This document shows, one piece after another, positions 1-12,100 of a stretch of DNA of 64,000 nt. The position numbers and the translations under genes were made by a program. Every line of letters begins with the position of its first letter. Within the stretch, counting starts at the first letter, position 1. The DNA lies in NCBI GenBank assembly GCA_964017195.1, contig OZ024898.1, positions 6,612,967-6,676,966 on the forward strand, in the 5' to 3' direction. Source of the DNA: Siderastrea radians (lineage: Eukaryota; Cnidaria; Anthozoa; Scleractinia; Rhizangiidae). Below the pieces are notes generated by a model. That model was not told the origin of the DNA. It was given only the letters and a program-made list of their open reading frames with translations, and ran no database searches.

Positions 1-25
1 TTACTTACTAGATTACTTACTAGAG

Positions 26-1818
26 TACCCGTACGAAAATTTGCGGCCTGACCGAGCGAGATTCGAGCCCGATTCAGGCCATAAAGTCATTTTTAAGGTG
101 AAAACTGAGCAAGACAAAGCGAGACAACGATTTTGTCTCGCTTGTGCGACTGAACGAGAGATTTGTCTGGCTGTTTTATCGTCGATAATATAGCGTGAAT
201 GAACGTGATAAAGAGTAAACCGAAAATATTAGCTTTCGCAACGGTACCGAGACATTTGTCAGGCCCTGTTATCGGCCATAATATGTACCTGATATTTTGG
301 ATCACCACTGTCACGTAGTACGTATCAACAGCACGCAACATTTACAGGTTAACAGTTGTATGATGGAATCATTCTGTTTCCTTGATATTAATATTATTCT
401 TTTCTTCCGCACGAGACTCTGTCAGGCTGTCACAAAAGTTGTCATTTCAGCAAAACAGGTGACGTGGTCGTAAACTCATGGAGGAGTGAATCGACTATAA
501 AACCTCAGAGCTGTGGATTGCTCAGGAGTCATATTACATTAGCACATGATCAGTCAGCATGCTTTTCGCTTGCACGCAATAGCTTGCGTGCAGACGTCTC
601 CTATTTCCTTCCACCCGCGGAAGTCCCTTTTCCGTGGGTGGAAGGAAATAGGAGACATCTGCATGCAGGCTAGTACGCAAGAGATCAAAATTACTTTACA
701 GGGTAAGCAGTCGTCTTGTAACACTCTTGATTTGGAAACTCCATCGCGTATCTTTCAAGTTATTCCCTTGAAAAGGTGTTTATTTTAAGGGGAGACCACC
801 AGATGACCGAGCCACTCGGAATCCTTACGTCATTAGCCGTAAAATGATCCCAATGGAATGCATCAAACAGTCGTTATTTGGCGGTCAATAGGTTTATACT
901 TTTCAAAATTCATCATGTTGTCCATTGTGAAGTTCGGCTAGCCTTGAAAATCTGGAGGGACACCTTTTAAATGTGAACTGGAAAACTTTCAAGAAGAAAG
1001 TTACCAAGAAAAGAAGTTGAGCTTGGAGACGCACACAAAGCACAAAAAAATCGCCGTTATAAAGTTGTATGGATGCGACGTGGAGATTCATTTATGGGAA
1101 TGTATGCTTCCATATATGTTTCGTACTTTAGCTACTAATTTTCAAAATGGTTCATGGATTTTAATACCGTTCGACGGATTTTAAAAGCAGAGGGATGTAA
1201 GAAGATTTCTCTCAAACTGGTTTGCATCGGGAATACTACAATTTTCATTAGATCTTCAGAGAATTGGTCTTCTACACTACTGTTAGAAAAGTTCGTTGCA
1301 TGCTGGTAAGTTTAATACCGCTTTCTTCTTCCGAGAGAAAATTTGTATTTCAGCTATGAAAACGTTTCTTGTGAGCTCATTTAATTAAGGTGGAAGTAAA
1401 CAGTGTTGATAGGGTACATGTAACTATATTAAATATAATAAATGACTTTAAATGTGCTTTTTGAAGTTGTATTACTAGTAAAATGCCGAGCGATCACGGA
1501 GAACATTAATTAAAGCATAGTTATTGACGCCACGGCCATACAAATGTCTCGCTCCATTCTCGTCCATTTATAGAATAACTCGCATTTTGTCTCGTTCATT
1601 GGCGTGATTTTTTATGGCACGAATCTCGCCGGTTTTTCGCCAAACATTTCGCCCAAATGTCACGGCCATAAAAATGTCTCGTTCTATTCTCGTCAATTTA
1701 TCATTCAATTTTTATCGCTCTTGTCAGGCTGATTATCGTCACGCTCTGTCTCGCTCATCAATGGTATTTTATATGGCTTGAATCTCGCTCGTGTCTCGCT
1801 CAGAATTTTCGTACGGGC
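26..1818. mobile_element. Non-autonomous TIR DNA element, ~1.8 kb
   Basis: Inverted ends: CCCGTACGAAAATT at 28-41 and its complement at 1804-1817. Similarity continues inward for ~50 bp through GAGCGAGA and CAGGCCATA-type motifs. Subterminal zones on both sides are studded with GTCTCGC / GAGCGAGA words, likely protein-binding repeats. No coding sequence is recognised inside, and no clear target duplication is visible. A 36-bp-arm hairpin (586-666) lies within it. Confidence 0.55.
586..666. repeat. Near-perfect hairpin, ~36 bp arms
   Basis: The arm at 586-621 (CTCCTATTTCCTTCCACCC core) is repeated inverted at 631-666 with a 9-nt loop. Three or four mismatches. The short open frames over it (464-788) are by-products. 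Confidence 0.75.
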
Positions 1819-2261
1819 AGCAAGAAAGCCCGTAAACGTATTTGCCGACACTTTTACTTCGCAATAAATATTCTTGTTGCTGAGCTTAGCAAAACACGAC
1901 TTCTACGAGTCCATGAGATCACGCTTCGCTTGCCAGTTGCCACATAGGGAAGTTAAAAAGGACGGACTGATTGTTCGTAAACAACTCTTATAATTAATGT
2001 CAATCGTGAAGGCAAGCTTAAAATTTAGGTTCTTAAGACGACGCAGGACGCAGGCATTTCGTCGAAGGATCGTCGTCTCGATAAGTAAGTGTAACCACTC
2101 CTGGTACGCGTTGCTGTCTTCTCAAAGACTGGTAACGAGTAATGGCGGCTACTTCTACGCAACGACGATGTTTATTTCGTTTCCGCCCCAATATCACTTC
2201 CAAAGCGCCTTTGGGAGACAGAATACCTGTTTTACGTTTAACACATTCAAGTGTTTACTTA

Positions 2262-5200
2262 AACACTTGTCGAAGACATTGTATACTTGTCAATCTCAAT
2301 ATGCACTAAAAATTGTTACCCGGTAAGGGTAAAAGTTACCCAGTGTTAACCAATCAGAGCGCGGCATTTCTAAAGCCGTCTCCGGCGAGTAAACTTTACC
2401 TTCACGGAGTAAACTTTACCGCCGTCAAAATACCAAATGTTTGTGAAATAGCGTTGATCTAGCGTCCAAACGCATAAATAACGTGGATAACCTTTTAATT
2501 CCGTTTTTCTAAAGCGCATTGGAGTGTTATTGTGGAAATAAACTCTCAAATCTAAATTTTCTATAGAGAGTATGGCGGGCTCTTCGCTGTAGTGAATGCC
2601 AGCGCCAGTAACAATTACCCCGTAAAGTAAACATTTCTCCCGCAAAAACAAGCCAGAGACGTAATGTTTTAGAAATAGCAGTTTCTTCATGGTTAAACGG
2701 ATAAAACATTAGACGTTCTTGAAATTTCATCTCTCTTAGCGCAATCCACCTATTTTTCTTGCTAAATTAAACGTTTAAATCCATACATTCAAACAGAGCA
2801 TGGTGGGCTTAGTACATCCGGTGAAGGTCACAGAAGTATATCAGCCAAATAGCCTACTGTGCACGGTAAACATTACCGCAACCAAAAACACGTCAAAGAT
2901 CATTCAAGTAATTTTTTTAGCTGGCATTTTTAATGATCTATTAGTTTGTAACAAATGTGTACTAAATCATGTTGACATGCTTTGCAATTCATTTTGTAGG
3001 AGACAATCAGGAGTATTTTAATAGAAAATTCTCTTCTGAGAGCACGGCGCGATTCGTGACCTGTCCGGTTACAACTCCGTATCCCCAAGGGACTTACACA
3101 TGTAAGCCGATTCGAGGAAATATTTTTGAGCAACATTTTGCGTCCGACAAAAGGAGGGGATAAAATCCATGGAATTTGTCAAGGCGTTCAACTCATATTT
3201 CATAAACAGTATCCATATTATAACAAATATAATTTTACGAACGGCACGGTCCCGCGATGTTCGACAATTGTGACAGATTCAATGTTTACATTAACTACCG
3301 CAGCAACGATCAAGGTGAATAAACTGCGTCTACACCTTTGTATGTTTTCATGACAGTTGGTTATCTCATTCGTTAACCTTTCTAGGTAAACTTTACCTCC
3401 CATAATATATTAAATTTCTTAACTTCTGCTCCTTTGCCAGGCAAACAGACGGATACAATTTACTTGAGACTGTTTTCACGTTGCTCTCGTATCCTCATTG
3501 ATTCACTGCGTGCGGCTTTGCAAAGAGAGTCAATACACACACAAAATTATTTCATTTTCCAATTGCGCTTGTGAGTTTTTTACTTCTTAATTGACTAATC
3601 CTTAAATTACTTTAGCCATTTCATTGTTGACTGCCAGCGGCTGAAAAGCCTTCAAGCAGTGAAAATAAACAATCTCGGCAAGAAATGTGTCATTCGAAGT
3701 TGCTAGAGCAGGAAAAATCAGTTCACTCACTTCCCTGCGCTATATTCTATTGTGCATTGAGTGCGAAAACAGGAAGAGCTCGAAAACTAACATTACAACG
3801 ACACGAGTAATAACAATATTTACAAACACATTTGAAGTTTCGTTATGCTAAGAAACCATATCATAAATGTGATTAAAAATGTATGAACTCACCAAGATCT
3901 CCGGCAAATAATTACTTGCTCCTTGCGTTAAACTCTCGCCAACATCAGCGTTTTCGTATGATCGTAGCTTCCTAACATTCTTGAACGTTCTAAAACTCAA
4001 ACCGTTTTCCTCGACTTCATTTGTCGACTTATTTCTACGGTTCGTGAGTAGAACAGTCGCAATCGTATTGAAGAAGTGGCAGATCCTAGTGCATGTCGCG
4101 AATGTTCTACACACTCGTGGCTGGAATCCTAAACAAATTCGGCGAACGATGACGGTAAGAATTGACTTAATACAGAAAATGGCAAACACGAACATCTGAT
4201 TACCGTCACATATCTCGGTTAAACGAAGAATAATTTTGTGTGTGTGTGTATTGACTCTCTCTGCAAAGCCGCACGCAAGTGAATCGATGAAGATACGAAA
4301 GCAACGTGTAAGAAAACACTCTCAAGTAAATTGTATCCGTCTGTTTGCCTGGCGAAGGAGCAGAAGTTAAGAAATTTAATATATTTCGGGAGGAAAGGAT
4401 AACGAACGAGATAACCAACTGTCATAAAAACATACAAAGGTGTAGAAGCAGTTTTTTTTATTCACCTTGATCGTTGCTGCGGCAGGTAATGTAAACATTG
4501 AATCTGTCACAATTGTCGATCAGCGCGGGACCGTGCAGTTCGTAAAATTATATTTCGGCCTCATAAACTATCACGCATCGAGAGCGAATAATCTTATTGT
4601 TAAATAGTAGTTTATGAAATATGCATACTGTCTATGAAATACTTAGTATGAGTTGAACGCCTTGACAGATTTCATGGATTTTATCCCCTCCTGTTGTCGG
4701 ACGCAAATTGTTGCTCAAAAATATTTCCTCGAATCGGCTTACATGTGTAAGTCCCTTGGGGATGCGGAGTTGTAACCGGAACCGGACAGGTCACGAATCG
4801 CGCCTTGCTCTCAGAAGAGAATTTTCTAATAAAATACTCCTGATTGTCTCCTACAAAATGAATTGCAAAGCACGTCAACATTATTTAGTTCACATTTGTT
4901 GCAAACTAATAGATCATTAAAAATGCCAGCTAAAAAAAATTACTTGAATGATCTTTGACGTGTTTTTGGTTGCGGTAATGTTTACCGTGCACAGTAGGTT
5001 ATTTGGCTGATATACTTCTGTGACCTTCACAGGATGTACTAAGCCCGCCATGCTCTGTTTGAATGTATGGATTTAAACGTTTAATTTAGCAAGAAAAATA
5101 GGTGGATTGCGCTAAGAGAGATGAAATTTCAAGAACGTCTAATGTTTTATCCGTTTAACCGTGAAGAAACTGTTGTTTCTAAAACATTACGTCTCTGGCT

Positions 5201-5589
5201 TGTTTTTGCGGGAGAAATGTTTACTTTACGGGGTAATTGTTACTGGCGCTGGCATTCACTACAGCGAAGAGCCCGCCATACTCTCTATAGAAAATTTAGA
5301 TTTGAGAGTTTATTTCCACAATAACACTCCAATGCGCTTTAGAAAAACGGAATTAAAAGGTTATCCACGTTATTTATGCGTTTGGACGCTAGATCAACGC
5401 TATTTCACAAACATCTGGTATTTTGACGGCGGTAAAGTTTACTCCGTGAAGGTAAAGTTTACTCGCCGGAGACGGCTTTAGAAATGCCGCGCTCTGATTG
5501 GTTAACACTGGGTAACTTTTACCCTTACCGGGTAACAATTTTTAGTGCATATTGAGATTGACAAGTATACAATGTCTTCGACAAGTGTT
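2262..5589. mobile_element. 3.3 kb foldback element with ~1.3 kb inverted arms
   Basis: The left arm (2262 to ~3555) is the inverted copy of the right arm (~4213-5589). Terminal sequence is AACACTTGTCGAAGACATTG on the left and its complement on the right. The flanks carry CTTA on both sides (2258-2261, 5590-5593), a likely 4-bp target duplication. The arms hold at least six copies of a GGTAAA-TTTACC palindrome (near 2330, 2390, 2410, 2620, 2870, 3390). The right arm has an extra ~70 bp (4545-4615) absent from the left. The ~650 bp centre (3556-4212) has open frames on both strands (3848-4195 -, 3981-4199 +) that I do not recognise. Probably a non-autonomous DNA transposon. Confidence 0.8.
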
Positions 5590-5704
5590 CTTAGCAGTTA
5601 AACTAATCTAATTCCACAATAAAGTTCTACAAATTCGGTAAGTGGTAATTTTCGAACTTCATCTGTAGCTTACATCGGAATGAATCGAAGTTGACCCTCT
5701 GGAA

Positions 5705-5850
5705 AGTAATTTATCCGTTTAACCCCCCTCTCCTCTGGATTTTCCTGGGCTTTTGACCCCCCCCCCCCCCCCCATCCCTCCGGAATTTCCAATTACCTCC
5801 GTGGTGGGGGTATGGTTTTTTTCTGGAACCACACAATTTCAAAAGTAATG
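5705..5850. repeat. G/C-run MITE, copy 1
   Basis: It ends in GGGTATGG...CTGGAACCACACA, the inverted terminus of a family also present at 6465-6655 and 17131-17326. It contains a 15-nt C run. Apart from this copy, I recognise nothing else in 5594-6246, and no SPAG1 exon. Confidence 0.6.
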
Positions 5851-6246
5851 CTTCCGGCCCACCCCTCCCCTCTTCACCACTACCACTACCCAACTTGAAA
5901 GCATAGAAGCATATGAAGTTTAAGATGTTTCTAACCAATAAGTCATTCCCAAAAGTGACAATGCCTTTGAATGCAACAACACCATGGAAAGAAAGAACAG
6001 ATCCTGATGACAATAGAACAGAATTTTCTCATTAAACGTTTTACCAGAGTACTTATGATACTTGAGACTTGATGACTTACAGATAATTTTAACTGACAGA
6101 TAATTTAAACGGCAAATTCATTTTAACAACTAATGTTGGTGACAATGGCATCAATGCCATTATGCTTTGATTTGTCTCTCAGCGCCTGTGCATTAATTTT
6201 TCTGTTGTGTGATGGTTATTAATAACAATAATACATGTATTTGCAG

Positions 6247-9115
6247 TAAAAGTCTTCGGAAAGAAATCCCCATCAAAACATACCATGATTTGAGTGCATC
6301 GGAAGAGCAGGAGATTACAAGTGATTTACAGGTTTGTTAAAATTGTATCAAGTTTATTCTCCTTTCCACTTTTAATTATAAACAAACACCCTTAGCTGGG
6401 GAACAATTTTTAGGGTGTTACATGTAGGTACTTGTAGGTTTAACCAGCCTGTAAGGGGGATCAGCAAAAAATTGGTGATCTTTAGATGTTCACTGGAAAT
6501 TTCCAGGGGTGGCGGTCTGAAAAGCCAAAAGTTAAAATTTGAAAGGAAAGTATAAAGCAAAGCTTAACTGGAATTTCTCCTGGGGGGGGGGGTTAAAGAA
6601 AAAAGACATCTGTGGATTGGGGGTGGGTGGGTGTGGGTATTTTCTGGAACCACACATAATGTTTACATGATCTTGTTTTTGCAAAATAACTAATGCAGGT
6701 GGAGACAATGAAAATAAACAAATTAAGGGATTTAATAAAGGCGTAGCAAGGTTTCCATAGGTTTTTCTGCCCGTTTGAGGCATTTTTCACTTTTTGGCAG
6801 TGCGAAAATTGGGGCAAGTGCAATGAGGGGAAGAAAAGCATTTCCTTTCCTCCCTTCCCCTCCCCCTTCTCGTACTTTTTTGCGCTCACCTCATTTTTCA
6901 CGTGCCTGGCTAAAAAGCAAAAAATGTCTGAAACCTGCGGAGAGCCCTACGGAAACGATTGCTACACAGGCACTAGTGAAGGTGAAGTAAATTTTACAGT
7001 TAAAATAGGAAGCAATTTTCAGGACTGGTTAGTAAAGGGTGACTGCTTAGTGAGGCTTGAGTGTATTATCAGGAAAAAAAGACTGTAACTACAGCACACA
7101 TGACTTGTACATCTAACAAAACAATCTTCGTTCTTTGTTATGGAATATTCAGGAGTGGATGACAAACGTCAGTCAGGCAGACAAGTCCCTGAAGGAAGCA
7201 AGTGTGACCAGCCCAGTGGAAAATGATGATCTTCCTCCAATCAGATCTACTACAAACAATGAGGTGCCCTCTTCCAAGGTCAGAAAGTTGGAATATTACT
7301 GACTCATTGAACATCCACTTGCTTATTTGTTTTTAATCCCTTACTACATGTTAGTTACAGTCATTTGCGAATAACATTTATCTCCCCAACCATTTGCTTG
7401 AGTTCTCAGTTAAAAATGCTGTGTTTCTTCAAAGCATCTCTAATGTCAACAACCATCTCCTATAAGCAAGCACCTTTCCTGTCTTGAGGGTGGCTGATAC
7501 AGATTGAGACTTACAAACTGGTGCACATTTCTCCGCTCCCCCTCCCCCCCCCCCCCCCACAAAAAAAACATTCCTCAATTCTGCCACGAAAACCATTTGT
7601 AAAAATATGAGCCACTCAATCTACAAAGCTGTTATTCTAACAAAATGATCAACAAAGATAAAAATGTCATATACATGTACAAACAAAATAAGGAGAATGT
7701 ATGAATGGTGATACTGAGGCTTTAATTTTTAATTTCGCTTTAATGAAAGTTAATGTTTTGTCAACAGCAACAAAACGATGGTGAGATAAAGAAGAAAAAA
7801 CCTGTTTTACCACGTGGTTACCATGAATGGGACAGGTAAAACAGTCTGAGTGTTTTAAATGGCACATTTCAATAGCATGTTTACTGTGAAGTTTGATCAA
7901 GACTTTAAATAACCAGCTGTCACATTAATTAATTTTTGTCAATCACCATAGGAGGGCAACTAGGTCAAAAGGTTTTACTAGTACATGTATGTGCACTTTG
8001 AACAGTGGTTTTTGATCCACTTTGCTAGTTCCTATTGGTGGTTTGCAATCAATCCCTAGAGATCCAAACGACAATGGCGTCGCGGCCAATAGCCAAGTAC
8101 AATAACAAAAGGAGCTAATGAGATTGAAACTATTTGTTAATGGTACCCCAATATGGCAACGGTGACGTCACATGCAAACCAAGAATTTTTCTCACTTTAT
8201 TGGTTGTCTTTGTAATGAAAGTGATTACCTGCAATAAACTGAAAAAAAAAAGAAAAGAAAAATACAAAACAAAGCAAAACAATTATAAGTTGAGTTCCAA
8301 AGTCCAGAGCGTTTGTTTGTTATTGAAAGGCACAGTAAGAGAAGAGAACCTGCACTATAATGCTTTTGCCCTGGATAACTGCTCGCTATCATATCATGTG
8401 TTTCCTGACTTGCACAGTCATTACACTCAGTTATTACATACACGTGTAGTGCTCACATAATCCAGTCCATCGTCCCACGAACCACCTCAAAAGTGATAAT
8501 CTGCCAGGTTTTGAATTTATTTGTTGAATTGACTTGGTGATTAAATCTTATAGCTTCTAAAAACTTAATCAGACAGTTTTTTTGAGTTTGTATGGCCATG
8601 GGAAACACCTCTTCTGAAGTAGAGACATTTGTGGGATTTTCTCAATATTTGAAAACATGAACATGTTCTTTAACTTGTGGCATTTCAGTTGCAGCTAACT
8701 GTTGGAAATCTTTTTTATAAGCTGATCTTCAATGGTTCCATTGTGCTAACACAACTGTAAACACCAACCGATTATCTTGAGTTCACTCACAAATAAGCTG
8801 TGTGCCAAGATAAGATGTTCAAATTTTGGAAAATAAAAAGGGTTTTTTTCCCCTTAGCAAAGAGTCTTGAGAAAGCTTGACTGCAGTATTGCTTCGCTAA
8901 ACATAAACTCTCATCATGCCAATCATTTAGACCAGGAGAGCAAAGTGTTTGTGAAAATTCAGGGTTCAAGGTTTTAATTTCTCTATTGTTAAGGTTCGAC
9001 CCTGACAAAGAGATTGATGTGTTGGAGGAGAAAGAGAAAGAGGCAAGGAAAAAGCAACAGGAAAAGGCCAAAGTAATGAATGAGAATGCTGTTCCTTCAA
9101 ATTTAGACTTAAAAG
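6247..9115 (+). CDS. SPAG1: SPAG1 exons for the N-terminal region before TPR block 1
   Basis: Four exons: 6247-6331, 7153-7278, 7768-7835 and 8994-9115. The first starts with one base of a split codon and reads SLRKEIPIKTYHDLSASEEQ, matching the human stretch just after the first conserved ~80 residues. Exon 3 ends in the HEWDR segment and exon 4 continues with FDPDKEIDVLEEKEKEARKK, a charged probable coiled coil that precedes the TPRs in SPAG1. All have AG acceptors and GT donors. Between them lie intron sequence, a G-rich MITE copy (6465-6655) and a repeat at 6777-6925. Confidence 0.85.
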
Positions 9116-12100
9116 GTAAATAAAATAATGTATTAACTGACAGTTGTTTACCACACATGAAGTCCTATTATTAATTTTATGCATGGTTCTGTATTGTTGC
9201 TCAGGGGTGTAGCCAGGATTTTTCGAGAGGTTCGTACAATTTTTCAAATCTACCCGAACGCCTCAGTTCTCTCACATCGTTTCCACATTCCTTGGTTGCA
9301 TTTGCTTTTCTTAACAGCAGACCTGCCAACTCTCACGGTTTGGGGTATCAACTCACGGTCTCACTATTTGGCCTCCAAATCTCACAGTGAATCAGAAAAT
9401 CTTGAAACTGCCAAGCAATTCAGGTAGTATGAAACAATATTGAAAAACCGTGTTGAAAATGGCCAAATTTGTCACATCTAATGTTTGAGGGAAAGCTGGG
9501 TACAATTCCGACCTCACTCCCGTGAAACCATAGGTTAATATAGGTGTGCTTAGGTCTCTGGGGAAGCTAGAGCTGTGAATAGTTAACTCAAATTGGCGCC
9601 TCGGGTCGACAGCGAAACAGAAACCGACTTCAAAAAATGCGGAAAAAGAATACAATAGGTAGCACAAATAAGGTAAAGAATACCTTGAAACAAGAAATCT
9701 ACCATTTTTATTTTCATTTTACACATATTTTGGAATCTCCAGGTTTGAGGTCCCAATCTCCAGGTTTTTCTGGGCTTTTTTGCAAGGTCTCCAGATTTGC
9801 ACGTTTTGGAGGTTGGCAGGTCTGTAACAGTATGGTGAGGTTATACATGAAATGGATGAAATGGCAACCATGTCATTAAGCTTTATGTAGATTTTTTTTG
9901 TTAAACCGTGAGCATGCCAGGAGGGTAAGAAGGCACTGCTCCCCCAGGAAAATTTGAAAATTAGGTCTTGTCAAATGGGTGGAAACACGTCTCAAATTGG
10001 TATCCTTCTTACACAGTAGTGTCCATATTTAGTTTGTGAAAATCAGGCAGTTGTTGCAACACTCTTCCAAATTGATAGTCCATGCTTGTGTGTCCTAGTG
10101 TGCATGCAGATCAGAATTTCATATTTTGCTTGGAATTAACGGTTCTGTTTGCCACTTGGGAAAGTTAAAATTGGTTGGTTTTAAAGGTTTTGTTATTATG
10201 GATGTCATTGCCCCTGGCTTCATAGGTCCTTTCTTAAAATATACAATAGGATGAAAAAACTACAACCATGTTTTAACAAAGACCCCAGAGATATTTTTCC
10301 CGTCGACCCATTACGTCTCTTTGTTGCAGTTTTGTTTCATTAAAGTGAAAACTCCGACTCTCAGGGTATTATCCAAAAGGTAAAATACATCAAAGCCTCA
10401 AACCTACAACATAGTGCTGTTTTGAACAAAAAAAAAGAGAGATTTTTGCCTTTTTTTCCCCTTGCCACAGCCAGCATACTTCTTGATCATATATGCTTCT
10501 TTGTCTTTGTGAGAACACAGTTGAAATATATGCTTTTTAAAGTAGCACTGTCACGGGGATTTTTACGTTTTTAAATTCTTTTTCACGAACACAGAATACT
10601 CCTAGAACGTCAAGAGAAGGAAATCAAATGATTTTCTCAAAGTAAAACAAACCATAGTAAGTTACTGGTGATCTTTCCACCAAACAAAGGAAAACTTGAA
10701 AACATCAGCCTGATATTTTGAAGTTGCAACCGTTTCCATTGTAGCAATCCGCAGCCAAACACACTTAATTATAGGCTCAGAGAACTGGTGGAGTAGTTAA
10801 ACGAAACTCAACCAGAATTTTTGGGTTCCACTGATCAGAATGTCTTTTTAGCTTTTCAAAGTTATCCTAATAGTTGTGACGGTGTCCCTTTAATTCTCCC
10901 TTTCAAACATATGGCATTGAGCAGCGTTGATACAGAAGAGCTGCCATCTCCAGTCCATCACGGTTTTATAGTGAGAAAATTTCTTTTTCATTTCGTGCAC
11001 AACAAAACCATTCATGCCGAGAAATAGTGATCCTAAGAACGGATGAATAATACATGTCGAAAATCTTACTATCTAAGTTAGGAAGCCTAAATTCAAATTA
11101 AGTTTGGCTGCTAAAAAGTTTCGCGTCTTAACCGGGCCTTAGTCATCCTCAGCCCCCTAATTTTCCGCGTTTGCCTACACTAGCAAATTCTCTGGAATTG
11201 GCTAAAAACGGTGTCTGTTGTTTTGAAAAATAAGAGAAGTTGATGCAAAGATTGAGTTTTTTTTAACCATCACTTATTTCCCGTTTCTTTATATTTCTCT
11301 TGTTTTGTTTTGTTTCGTTTTTTTAACCGTCGACATTTTTTCAGGCACGTACATGCGTACGTGCGTACAGGTAGCTACGCCCCTGTTGCTCTCTACTTAA
11401 ATGGATAAATTAATAATTACTGGCAAACTGTCTTGAGAACCAAACAAAATGCTCCCATTTCCTGTTTCACTCATTGCCACTTCCTGTTCTTTTTATTTCC
11501 ACTTCCTGTTCCATGCATGGCTACTTCCTCTTCTCCTCACTTCCAATTCCTCTTCTGTTCACTCCTCCTTTTGTTTCCTTCACTTCCTCGCCTTTCTCCA
11601 TCCACTCCAATTTCCTGTTCTGTTTACTATAATCCCTGTACTGTTTCCTCCCGTTTCCTCTTTTATTCACTTCCCCTTCCCTTTACTTGCAATACCTGTT
11701 CCTTTTATTTCACTTCCTGTTCCTTTTAAATAAGTTCCTGTTTCATTCACTTCTACTTCCTGTTCCTTTTATTTCACTTTCTGTTCCTTCTACTTCACTC
11801 TCTGTTCTATTGACTTCCACTTCCTGTTCCATTCACTCCCATTTTCTGTTCTGTTCACTCAGACTTTGTGTTCAATTGTCTCCCATTTCCTTTTTCCTTT
11901 ACTCTCAATGTCATACCCTTTCATTAAGGGAAATGGTCAAAACTATTGTACTCAGACAGGACCCACCATTTCGCAAAAAGACCGGTGGTCTCTTCATGTA
12001 CCCCCTTCCCCCACCTTAAAAGATGGTGTCTTGTTTGTATAGCCCCCACTCTATCAGGAGTAGAAACTAAGAAAAAGATTCAAACCTCCCTGTGCCATTT

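Noticed and set aside
2370..2690. Identical 106-aa ORFs at 2370-2690 (-) and 5161-5481 (+) as a conserved gene pair
   Set aside because: They are identical because they lie in the two arms of the foldback element; no known domain.
3848..4199. Transposase fragment in the foldback core (115-aa - frame, 72-aa + frame)
   Set aside because: No DDE or other motif and no family resemblance; overlapping frames on both strands suggest chance.
1..6246. Search for the missing first SPAG1 exons (conserved RSGEEG-Y-P-L type region)
   Set aside because: No frame with a convincing match was found; these exons are probably upstream of the window.
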